From CAYSXS01 sp043817345 (GTDB lineage: Bacteria > Patescibacteriota > Patescibacteriia > UBA2196), in assembly GCA_043817345.1 (NCBI GenBank), contig JBDRGZ010000053.1, forward strand, positions 1 to 8,439: DNA of 8,439 nt, given 5' to 3'. Under the pieces are notes generated by a model. The model made no database searches, was not told the origin of the DNA, and was given only the letters and a program-made list of their open reading frames with translations. A program made the translations under genes and the position numbers. Positions 1 through 5,042 of the stretch are shown here, in pieces; position 1 is the stretch's first letter; every line of letters begins with the position of its first letter.

Positions 1-369
1 TTTTTTAATCCTGCCTTCGTGGTTGTCTAAAACTTCTTCATGTTGTTGATAAGACGCTGTATGTGATGCTGATTCCGCAAGCATTTTATCTAATTTACCC
101 GCAAGTTTGTCATTACTTTCTAAAATTTTATCAAACTTCTCGTCAATTTGATCTTGCAATTCATTTTTTACATTGTCTATTTTTGAATCTAACCCCAAAA
201 CACTATCAGCTAATGCACTGAAATCATCTTTTGTTGCAAAACCTTTTAAATCATCTTTTGTTGCGAAACCTTTTAAATCATCCTTCTTAACAGTATCTTC
301 CAATGCCTCTCTTAAAAGCTCTCTAAGTTTTTCTGCACCAACTAAATTGTTTGAATTTATATTTTCCAT
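1..369 (-). CDS. Partial coiled-coil protein with tandem 9-residue repeats (C-terminus beyond window)
   Basis: An open frame runs from ATG at 369-367 to the left edge without a stop, giving the first 123 residues. After an N-terminal helix (about residues 10-28, rich in E, K, L and R) come two and a third copies of the unit KDDLKGFAT, followed by a long, charged, heptad-like helix rich in D, K, E and L, ending near HEEVLDNHEGRIKK. No membrane segment or catalytic motif is visible. Helical proteins with KDDL/FATKDDL repeats are common among tail-fibre-like and surface or structural coiled coils, but the family is not diagnostic of function. The start lies 38 bp after the stop of the upstream 207-residue gene, so the two may be co-transcribed. 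A weak extended -10-like TGATATCTT at 385-377 would give an almost leaderless transcript. No Shine-Dalgarno motif is present. Coding status is well supported by the repeat and composition; function is unknown. Confidence 0.75.
   Translation of the reverse strand, partial: MENINSNNLVGAEKLRELLREALEDTVKKDDLKGFATKDDLKGFATKDDFSALADSVLGLDSKIDNVKNELQDQIDEKFDKILESNDKLAGKLDKMLAESASHTASYQQHEEVLDNHEGRIKK
221..286 (-). repeat. 27-bp tandem repeat inside coding sequence, about 2.3 copies
   Basis: Copies at 221-247 and 248-274 differ at one base out of 27, and a third partial copy starts at 275. Each unit encodes KDDLKGFAT on the minus strand. The near identity at DNA level, including synonymous positions, points to recent slippage or unequal-crossover expansion rather than old protein-level repetition. 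Confidence 0.8.
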
Positions 370-407
370 ATTATTTAAGATATCACAAAAATTAAAATAA
401 ATAAACC

Positions 408-1031
408 CTAAACATCTAAATCATCTTCTGATAAACCACCTAAAGAAACATCTTCTAGCTCTTCTTTTTTGTCTTCTTCCTCATCCTGTTCGTCTTCGCC
501 TTTCTTAACAACGTTTTCTAAGGCTGCCCAAGTGCTTTCTCCACCTTTTGGGATTAAAACTACTACTTCATCACCTGATTCACCTTTAAAATATGTAACA
601 GAGGCTGTTAATAGCTTAAAGTTTCTACCATTATCTGCCATTACTCTAAAACCATCAGTTTCATTGTCTTGAACTAAAATACCCTTAACCCTATCTCTAT
701 CTTGTGGTCCAATCTGTTTATACACAAAAGTGCCGTCAGCACTTATGGTTAATTTAAGAATGTCCCCTTCAACCAGCTTTGATTTAGAAGCATAGTTAAC
801 AGGAATAGAATATTGTTTTCCATCTGGCCCAACCATTTGTTGACCATCAAAGACTCCTTCAATTACTTGCTCATCCCCTTCCACATCCTGCTTTAAATTC
901 TTAGCTTTAGAAAAAGCACTAGAATATTCCTCATCTCCAGTTAAAGAAGCCAAAATGTCTCTTGATTGTTGCAAAGCAATTTCGGCTGTTTCAACTAATT
1001 TCTTAAGCTCTTGTATTTTTTTATCACTCAT
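408..1031 (-). CDS. Unassigned 207-residue protein: N-terminal helix, two beta-rich segments, acidic tail
   Basis: The function is not recognised. Residues 1-35 form a charged amphipathic helix. Residues 55-110 are beta-rich, with a conserved-looking stretch GPDGKQYSIPVNYASKSKLV followed by EGDILKLTI and a strand ending YKQIGP. Residues 113-175 form a second beta-rich segment (GILVQDNETDGFRVMADNG, then GDEVVVLIPKGG). Residues 177-207 are a strongly acidic disordered tail containing EDEQDEEEDKKEE. There is no signal peptide or membrane helix, so it is probably cytoplasmic. The two beta segments could be a duplicated small barrel, and the acidic tail is typical of proteins that bind basic partners such as nucleic-acid-binding proteins; both ideas are inference. 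Proteins of this look recur in Patescibacteria as hypothetical proteins, but this is from memory. It is transcribed divergently from the 697-residue gene from an extended -10 at 1061-1069. No Shine-Dalgarno motif precedes the ATG. The stop is TAG. Confidence 0.85.
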   Translation of the reverse strand: MSDKKIQELKKLVETAEIALQQSRDILASLTGDEEYSSAFSKAKNLKQDVEGDEQVIEGVFDGQQMVGPDGKQYSIPVNYASKSKLVEGDILKLTISADGTFVYKQIGPQDRDRVKGILVQDNETDGFRVMADNGRNFKLLTASVTYFKGESGDEVVVLIPKGGESTWAALENVVKKGEDEQDEEEDKKEELEDVSLGGLSEDDLDV

Positions 1032-1060
1032 ATTTTTGTATTTGTTTTATCCACACATAT

Positions 1061-1069
1061 ATTATATCA
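1061..1069 (-). promoter_or_regulatory. Extended -10 promoter for the 207-residue gene
   Basis: On the minus strand the sequence reads TGATATAAT, a full extended -10 (TGn plus TATAAT). At 17-18 bp upstream the -35 match is poor (TTCTTT), which extended -10 promoters tolerate. Transcription should start near 1054, giving a leader of about 22 nt with no Shine-Dalgarno motif. Confidence 0.6.
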
Positions 1070-1115
1070 AATTCCAAGCAAAAAAAGAAATGCTAGTCTT
1101 TCCCACAGTTTTACT

Positions 1116-1144
1116 TTGTCAACATTCACAAAATATGATATAAT
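1116..1144 (+). promoter_or_regulatory. Near-consensus sigma-70-type promoter for the 697-residue gene, predicted leaderless
   Basis: TTGTCA at 1116-1121 is followed by a 17-bp spacer and TATAAT at 1139-1144, with TG at 1136-1137 completing an extended -10. Only six bases separate the -10 from the ATG at 1151. The expected start point therefore falls at or next to the A of the ATG, and the mRNA should be leaderless. Confidence 0.8.
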
Positions 1145-1150
1145 ACAAGT

Positions 1151-3244
1151 ATGTTACATCAATCAGAAAAGTTAACACTGCGTCAGACAAAGTCTAAATC
1201 ACAAGCTGATGTATATTTAGCTGATGATGAATTAGTATTAGACTCAAACCTGGGTCGTCTTTTTGTTGTGATTGAAATCTTCTCTAGAGAAAAGAAAACT
1301 AAAGATCTAATACGACAGATAATTACAAACATAGAAGCTGATTACTACAGTTCTCCTACCTCTGACCCAGAGTCAACCTTAGAGACAGTTTGTCAAAACT
1401 TTAACTCATATTTACCAGATTTGATTAATAAGCCAAAGGCTTGGTTGTCTAAATTCAACATCCTAGTAGGAGCTGTTAAAGAAGATGAGATATTTTTAAC
1501 ATCTTTTGGAAAATTTAAAACAGCTTTAGTAAGACAAAATAAGTTTATTACAATAATCCCAGAAGATAAAGAACAAAAGAAATTTGATGGAAAACTCTTA
1601 AGTCAGTTAATATCTGGAAAAATTGAACCATACGATGTATATCTTTTCTCAAATCCTACCCTTTTTGATTACTTTTCTAGAGAAAAGATTAAAAAAACAA
1701 TCAGTTCTTTAAATCCAGACCAATCAACAGAATATTTTAAAAATCTATTACTAGAAAATGTTAACCCAGTATCTTTTGCAGCTGTAATATTTAAGTTTGA
1801 CAACCAAAAAGAAACAGCTGACAACTCAACCCAAAAAGAATACCTAAAAGATTTCTACGGCACAGAAGAATCAATGAATAATCTATCTGATATGGAAAGA
1901 AAAACTTCTAAAGTCTTAAGGGCTAATTTAATGCCAAACTTGAAAAAAATGCTTTCAGCCACAAAAAAAATATCTTTTATTAAGCAAAAAAAGATATCAT
2001 TAGATGATAAAGTTAATAGAAAAGTTGATTTACCTCAAGAATCTATTAAACCAAGCAAACAAATTTCATTGAGAAAGCATAGCCTAGATCTACAAAGCAA
2101 AGTTAACCAAATAGCAAATCTTCCAAGAAATTTCATACATCGTTTAAAAAATTTAAACAAAAAACACAGGACATTAGCCATATTTTTTATAGTATTGATA
2201 TTTATCTTTATCAGTAGCCTGTTTATCATTAGTCAAAACAAAAAAGTTAAAGTTGCTAAAGAAAACTTTCAAGAAAAAGTATCTGCTGTAGAAGACAAAA
2301 TAAACTCAGCTGAAGCGGCTTTAATTTATCAAGACGAAGAAGCTGCAGCTAATAATCTAGCTGAAGCAAGATCTTTATTAACTGCTATCCCACAAGAAAA
2401 AGATGAACATACTAAAATGTACGAAAAATTAGATCAAAAGATACGAGTTACATTAGATGAGATTTATCATATATATCAAACGGAACCATCTTTAATTGTA
2501 GATCTAAATCAACTCAACAGTGATGGTTCAGTAATTGAATTAATTAAAAACAAAGATAATATATTTGCTTTAACAGATAATGATTTATTATATAGAATAA
2601 ACACAAGTGAAAACTCATACACCCAAGTTTCAAGCGAAGCTAATTACAAACAAAGTAAAAACTGGGATGATGATAATTTAATATTTTTAAATGCAGAAAA
2701 TAAATTTACAACATACAACATATCAGAAGATACTTTTAGTTTAAAACCAACTAATTTTAGTGCTTATTCTCCAGAAGCATGGAATATATATACAGATAAA
2801 ATATATTTAGTAGATAAAACAAATAAACAAATTCTAAAGATATCTAGACCGCTTTCAGAAGCTCCTCAAATATCAAACTGGTTTCAAGATGATCCTTTAA
2901 TCTTAGAAAAAATTGATAGTTTACTTATTGATGGAGATATATGGTTAACATCAACAGATGGAAAAATATATAGGATGTTCAAAGGCAGAAATCAAAATTT
3001 TACAATTAAAGACTTGAATAAAGACTTAGGCACAGATATTGAAATATATACTGAAACTGATTGGCAAAAGATATATGTTTTAGATAAACAAAACTCTAGA
3101 TTAATATTATTAACCAAAGGTGGTTCTGTAGAAAAACAATTAAAGAATAGCAAATTAAATGAATGTAATAATTTAAAGATTAATAATAACCAAACAAAAG
3201 CCTGGCTAAACTGTGATGACAAAATTATGGAAATTGAACTATAG
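1151..3244 (+). CDS. Membrane-anchored protein: degenerate PP2C-like domain, one TM helix, probable beta-propeller
   Basis: The 697-residue product has three parts. Residues about 15-216 resemble a PPM/PP2C phosphatase fold: SQADVYLADD, then GRLFVVIEIF where active enzymes have a strand leading into DGMGG, and later FNILVGAVKEDEIFLTSFGK where active enzymes have a strand leading into GDSR. The metal-binding Asp and Gly residues of both motifs are missing, so it looks catalytically dead. Residues 217-340 are a basic, low-complexity linker. A single hydrophobic helix lies at about 341-361, preceded by HRLKNLNKKHR, which by the positive-inside rule places the N-terminus in the cytoplasm. Residues 365-440 are probably coiled coil. 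Residues 445-697 contain short repeated strand patterns (IFALTDNDLLYRIN, IYLVDKTNKQILKI, IWLTSTDGKIYRM, IYVLDKQNSRLILL) typical of beta-propeller blades. It may sense or scaffold across the membrane. The assignment of both domains is by eye, and no exact family name is claimed. Confidence 0.85.
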   Translation: MLHQSEKLTLRQTKSKSQADVYLADDELVLDSNLGRLFVVIEIFSREKKTKDLIRQIITNIEADYYSSPTSDPESTLETVCQNFNSYLPDLINKPKAWLSKFNILVGAVKEDEIFLTSFGKFKTALVRQNKFITIIPEDKEQKKFDGKLLSQLISGKIEPYDVYLFSNPTLFDYFSREKIKKTISSLNPDQSTEYFKNLLLENVNPVSFAAVIFKFDNQKETADNSTQKEYLKDFYGTEESMNNLSDMERKTSKVLRANLMPNLKKMLSATKKISFIKQKKISLDDKVNRKVDLPQESIKPSKQISLRKHSLDLQSKVNQIANLPRNFIHRLKNLNKKHRTLAIFFIVLIFIFISSLFIISQNKKVKVAKENFQEKVSAVEDKINSAEAALIYQDEEAAANNLAEARSLLTAIPQEKDEHTKMYEKLDQKIRVTLDEIYHIYQTEPSLIVDLNQLNSDGSVIELIKNKDNIFALTDNDLLYRINTSENSYTQVSSEANYKQSKNWDDDNLIFLNAENKFTTYNISEDTFSLKPTNFSAYSPEAWNIYTDKIYLVDKTNKQILKISRPLSEAPQISNWFQDDPLILEKIDSLLIDGDIWLTSTDGKIYRMFKGRNQNFTIKDLNKDLGTDIEIYTETDWQKIYVLDKQNSRLILLTKGGSVEKQLKNSKLNECNNLKINNNQTKAWLNCDDKIMEIEL

Positions 3245-3266
3245 CAAACAAAATATATTAAAAAAC

Positions 3267-3295
3267 AAAACAACCCCAAAATATAGGGTTGTTTT
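3267..3295. terminator. Bidirectional terminator between convergent genes
   Basis: A perfect 10-bp inverted repeat (AAAACAACCC at 3267-3276, GGGTTGTTTT at 3286-3295) encloses a 9-nt loop. Read on the minus strand the hairpin is followed by GTTTTTTAATAT, a good U tract, so it should end rplJ-rplL transcripts. On the plus strand the U run lies inside the stem (GTTTTAATAT), so termination of the 697-residue gene is plausible but weaker. It lies between the two convergent stop codons. Confidence 0.75.
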
Positions 3296-3316
3296 AATAT
3301 CTAAGCAATATCTTGA

Positions 3317-3346
3317 TTATTTCAAAGTAACACTACCACCTGCTTA
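3317..3346 (-). other. In-frame continuation of rplL beyond the early TAA (AGGSVTLK then TAA)
   Basis: Reading on from the TAA at 3346-3344 in the same frame gives GCA GGT GGT AGT GTT ACT TTG AAA and then TAA at 3319-3317, that is AGGSVTLK. This matches the usual L7/L12 ending EEAGxxVxxK, with the stop sitting at the second Glu. A single G-to-T change (GAA to TAA) explains it. With a residue at the stop, the full product would be 153 residues. Confidence 0.85.
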
Positions 3347-3778
3347 TTCAATCTTTTTCTTAATTTCTTCAGCATCCTCTTTCTTAACGTTTTCTTTAAG
3401 AACAGCAGGAGCACCTTCAACTAAATCTTTAGCTTCTTTTAATCCCATTTCAGTTACTTCACGAACTGCTTTAATAACACCAATTTTGTTATCACCAGCT
3501 CCACTTAACTCAACAGTGAATTCTGTTTTTTCTTCAGCAGCAGCTTCTTCACCAGCACCTGCACCAGGCATAGCACCCATCATCATAGGAGCAGCAGCTG
3601 AAACACCAAATTTATCTTCCAAAATTTTAACTAATTCTGAAAGGTCTAATACTGACATTTTTTCAATTTCTTCAACAATTGATTTAAATTTATCAGGTAC
3701 TACAACATCTTTAGTGTCATCTACTTTTACTTCTCCAGCAGGAGCCTTTGTTTCTTCTTGTTTTTTTTCTTCTGACAT
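3344..3778 (-). CDS. rplL: 50S ribosomal protein L7/L12, C-terminally truncated by an in-frame TAA
   Basis: L7/L12 forms dimers on the L10 stalk base and recruits translational GTPases to the ribosome. Residues about 29-60 are the dimerising N-terminal domain (FKSIVEEIEKMSVLDLSELV). Residues 61-83 are the flexible Ala/Gly/Met-rich hinge. Residues 84-144 are the GTPase-contacting C-terminal domain, with EFTVELSGAGDNKIGVIKAV and MGLKEAKDLVEGAP, both characteristic of the family. A charged N-terminal extension of about 28 residues precedes the usual start; the next Met is inside the dimer helix, so this start is retained. The frame ends at KKKIE-TAA, where homologues continue EEAG plus a final beta strand. 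The missing residues are encoded in frame directly after the stop (see 3317-3346). The gene lies downstream of rplJ after a 169-bp gap and should share its promoter and leader control. No Shine-Dalgarno motif is visible. Confidence 0.95.
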   Translation of the reverse strand: MSEEKKQEETKAPAGEVKVDDTKDVVVPDKFKSIVEEIEKMSVLDLSELVKILEDKFGVSAAAPMMMGAMPGAGAGEEAAAEEKTEFTVELSGAGDNKIGVIKAVREVTEMGLKEAKDLVEGAPAVLKENVKKEDAEEIKKKIE

Positions 3779-3947
3779 AAGTTTATATATATTATTTATT
3801 TATAGACACACAGAATAATAACTTCTTACTGCAATTCCCATATTTTGGCTAAATTTTATAAAAATTTCCTCTGCTTAGCTTAAGCTAAACATCAAAAATT
3901 ATTTATAAAATTTATCTCAAAATCTGAAAATTTCGTTACAAAATTTA
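3779..3947 (-). other. rplJ-rplL intergenic spacer with inverted repeats
   Basis: This 169-bp gap inside the ribosomal operon has no convincing ORF. It holds a perfect 14-bp palindrome TTAGCTTAAGCTAA (3875-3888) and an AT-only inverted repeat (AAATTTT at 3851-3857, AAAATTT at 3861-3867). Neither is followed by a clear T run on the minus strand, so they look more like RNA-processing or stability hairpins than terminators. A TATAAA at 3800-3805 on the minus strand lacks a good -35, so an internal rplL promoter is possible but weak. Confidence 0.5.
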
Positions 3948-4472
3948 TTATCCAGTGGGTCTATTTTTAATTGCATTTAACGTATTTACTAATCCTCTAA
4001 AGTTTCCTGATAATACATTTACAAAACCCGTAATAGGAGCTTTGATTGTGCCAACAGTTTTGGCAATCAATTCTGGTTTAGATGGAAGTTTAGCTAATTC
4101 AGCTATCTTATTGCGATCAACCCATATTTTATTCAAAATACCGCCAACGATTTTGAAACTATCTCTATCTTTAGCAAATTTTGATAAAACTTTTGCTCCA
4201 ACTACTTCATCCTTTGAAGTAGCTACAGATATATTACCTAAAAGATCATCTTCATTTAAACCTTCCACTTTATTATCAGCAAAAGCTTTTTTAAGTAAAG
4301 TCTTTTTAGTTACTTCATACTCTACACCATCTTTACGTAAATCCGCACGTAATTCTTGATCATCATTAACTGTTAAGTTACTAAAAGTTGAAATAACTAA
4401 AGAATTAGAATCTGCAATCTTTTCTTTTAGACCTTTAAGTACTTGTTCTTTTTGTTGCTTCGTTTTAGCCAT
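3948..4472 (-). CDS. rplJ: 50S ribosomal protein L10 (stalk base)
   Basis: L10 binds 23S rRNA with L11 and carries the L7/L12 dimers through its C-terminal helix. The 174-residue length is normal for bacterial L10. The N-terminal part shows the family pattern MAKTKQQKEQVLKGLKEKI, then LVISTFSNLTV, then LRKDGVEYEVTKKTLLKKAF (residues about 45-64). Residues 80-118 hold the central domain (ISVATSKDEVVGAKVLSKFA, FKIVGGILN). Residues about 125-150 are typical (LAKLPSKPELIAKTVGTIKA). The C-terminal helix (about 150-171, VNVLSGNFRGLVNTLNAIKN) is the L7/L12 docking segment. The ATG directly abuts the T run of an attenuator hairpin and has no Shine-Dalgarno motif, so both transcription and translation start are likely to be controlled by the leader. 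It ends in tandem TAA TAA, which argues that UAA is a normal stop in this genome. It is first in an operon with rplL. Confidence 0.97.
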   Translation of the reverse strand: MAKTKQQKEQVLKGLKEKIADSNSLVISTFSNLTVNDDQELRADLRKDGVEYEVTKKTLLKKAFADNKVEGLNEDDLLGNISVATSKDEVVGAKVLSKFAKDRDSFKIVGGILNKIWVDRNKIAELAKLPSKPELIAKTVGTIKAPITGFVNVLSGNFRGLVNTLNAIKNRPTG

Positions 4473-4496
4473 AAAAAAACTGTGGATTTACCACAG
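4473..4496 (-). terminator. Attenuator hairpin touching the rplJ start codon
   Basis: On the minus strand CTGTGG, loop TAAAT and CCACAG are followed by seven T residues and then immediately the rplJ ATG. The stem is short (6 bp, four G-C pairs) but has a proper T run. Because no base separates the T run from the ATG, folding could also affect ribosome access. Confidence 0.75.
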
Positions 4497-4634
4497 ACCT
4501 GAAATACGCTTAAATTAGCGTTATCCCTGCACAGGACTTATTTTTTGCCTATGGTCTGAGGTTAATCCTGTTAAATGGTTTTGTCCTACAAAACCCAGCT
4601 TTTACTGATTTAACAGGATAAATATTTAATTTAT
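4473..4634 (-). ncRNA. L10-type ribosomal protein leader (autogenous regulation of rplJ-rplL)
   Basis: The untranslated leader between the promoter and rplJ is highly structured. A perfect 12-bp helix pairs 4608-4619 with 4565-4576. It encloses an 8-bp hairpin (4588-4595 with 4577-4584, loop AGG in the RNA) and a small CAGTAAAAGCTG element. Next come TTAACCTCAGACCATAGGCA, resembling conserved sequence of known L10 leaders, then CCTGTGCAGG and a 5-bp ACGCT/AGCGT hairpin (4521-4506). CAGACC (4558-4553) can pair with GGTCTG (4499-4494). That pairing overlaps by three bases the stem of the terminator at 4473-4496, so the two look mutually exclusive. In known systems L10 or the L10-L12 complex binds such leaders and represses rplJ-rplL. 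Assignment rests on position, motifs and pairing; no covariance model was run. Confidence 0.8.
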
Positions 4635-4640
4635 ATTTAA

Positions 4641-4669
4641 ATATTAACAAAAGTGTTGAAATATGTCAA
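4641..4669 (-). promoter_or_regulatory. Strong promoter of the rplJ-rplL operon
   Basis: On the minus strand a perfect TTGACA (4669-4664) is followed by a 17-bp spacer and TAATAT (4646-4641), with TG one base before the -10, so the -10 is of extended type. Transcription should start near 4634, giving a leader of about 160 nt. The consensus quality fits a highly expressed ribosomal operon. Confidence 0.85.
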
Positions 4670-4703
4670 ATTTTAAATTTTGATAAATTTTCAATAAACT
4701 CAT

Positions 4704-4919
4704 TTACAGAAATTTCTGAATCACGCAATAATTTTCTTTTTCTGTTAAACAAATTTTGATCACTTCTTTTATATTTTTCAAAGCATTGTCTAATGTTTTG
4801 CCTTGAGAATAACAACCTTGAAAAATTGGACATTCAACCACATAAAAACCATCTTCATCTTTTTCAACAAAAACAGGAAATTGTCGATCTCGAAATTTAG
4901 TTAAATAATTTTGATTCAT
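4704..4919 (-). CDS. Orphan HicB-like (DUF1902-type) small protein
   Basis: Residues about 13-58 show the HicB/DUF1902 partial RNase H-like pattern: FPVFVEKDEDGFYVVECP, then GCYSQGKTLDNALKNIKEVI. HicB proteins are antitoxins that neutralise the HicA mRNA interferase, or are solitary members of unknown role. No HicA-like ORF (short, basic, with a catalytic His) lies on either side, so this looks like an orphan. The C-terminus (ENYCVIQKFL) does not resemble the family. A +1 base change in the A-rich stretch at 4732-4741 would instead read KRKLLRDSEISVNEFIENL to a TGA at 4668-4666, so the 3' end may carry a frameshift. No DNA-binding tail is seen. No Shine-Dalgarno motif or clear promoter was found. 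The gene sits between the mltG relic and the rplJ promoter. Confidence 0.75.
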   Translation of the reverse strand: MNQNYLTKFRDRQFPVFVEKDEDGFYVVECPIFQGCYSQGKTLDNALKNIKEVIKICLTEKENYCVIQKFL

Positions 4920-4968
4920 AACATTTAATTAATAATTTATACAACAATATAATAACATATTTTTTATC

Positions 4969-5033
4969 CTACTTCAAATACTTATTCACATTACTATCAT
5001 GACCTTGTTTGTCTGATAAATAAAATATCTAAT
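4969..5033 (-). pseudogene. Relic copy of the mltG 3' end
   Basis: Read on the minus strand this non-coding stretch gives FYLSDKQGHDSNVNKYLK and a TAG stop, almost the C-terminus of the intact MltG (FYLSDKEG...EGHDNNVNKYLK and TAG at 7293-7295). It lacks eight residues between the two DKEG-like units of the intact copy, as expected from deletion between short direct repeats. Weaker nucleotide similarity continues upstream to about 5033, where an in-frame TAG and small indels break it. There is no start codon and no upstream portion of mltG here. Confidence 0.8.
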
Positions 5034-5042
5034 ACTTATTTT

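Noticed and set aside
3344..3346. UAA reassigned to an amino acid in this genome
   Set aside because: rplJ and the 376-residue gene end in tandem TAA TAA, and other genes also end at TAA with complete-looking products, so UAA acts as a normal stop.
3213..3818. Plus-strand 201-codon open frame across the rplL region
   Set aside because: It is the antisense shadow of rplL, overlaps the terminator, and its Ser/Ala/Pro-rich product is what the reverse strand of an Ala/Glu-rich gene gives.
3955..4359. Plus-strand 134-codon open frame inside rplJ
   Set aside because: It is a shadow of a clearly recognised ribosomal protein gene and has no start signals.
4920..5042. HicA toxin gene next to the HicB-like gene
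   Set aside because: No open frame of suitable size or His-containing motif is present. The gap holds the mltG relic and AT-rich sequence.
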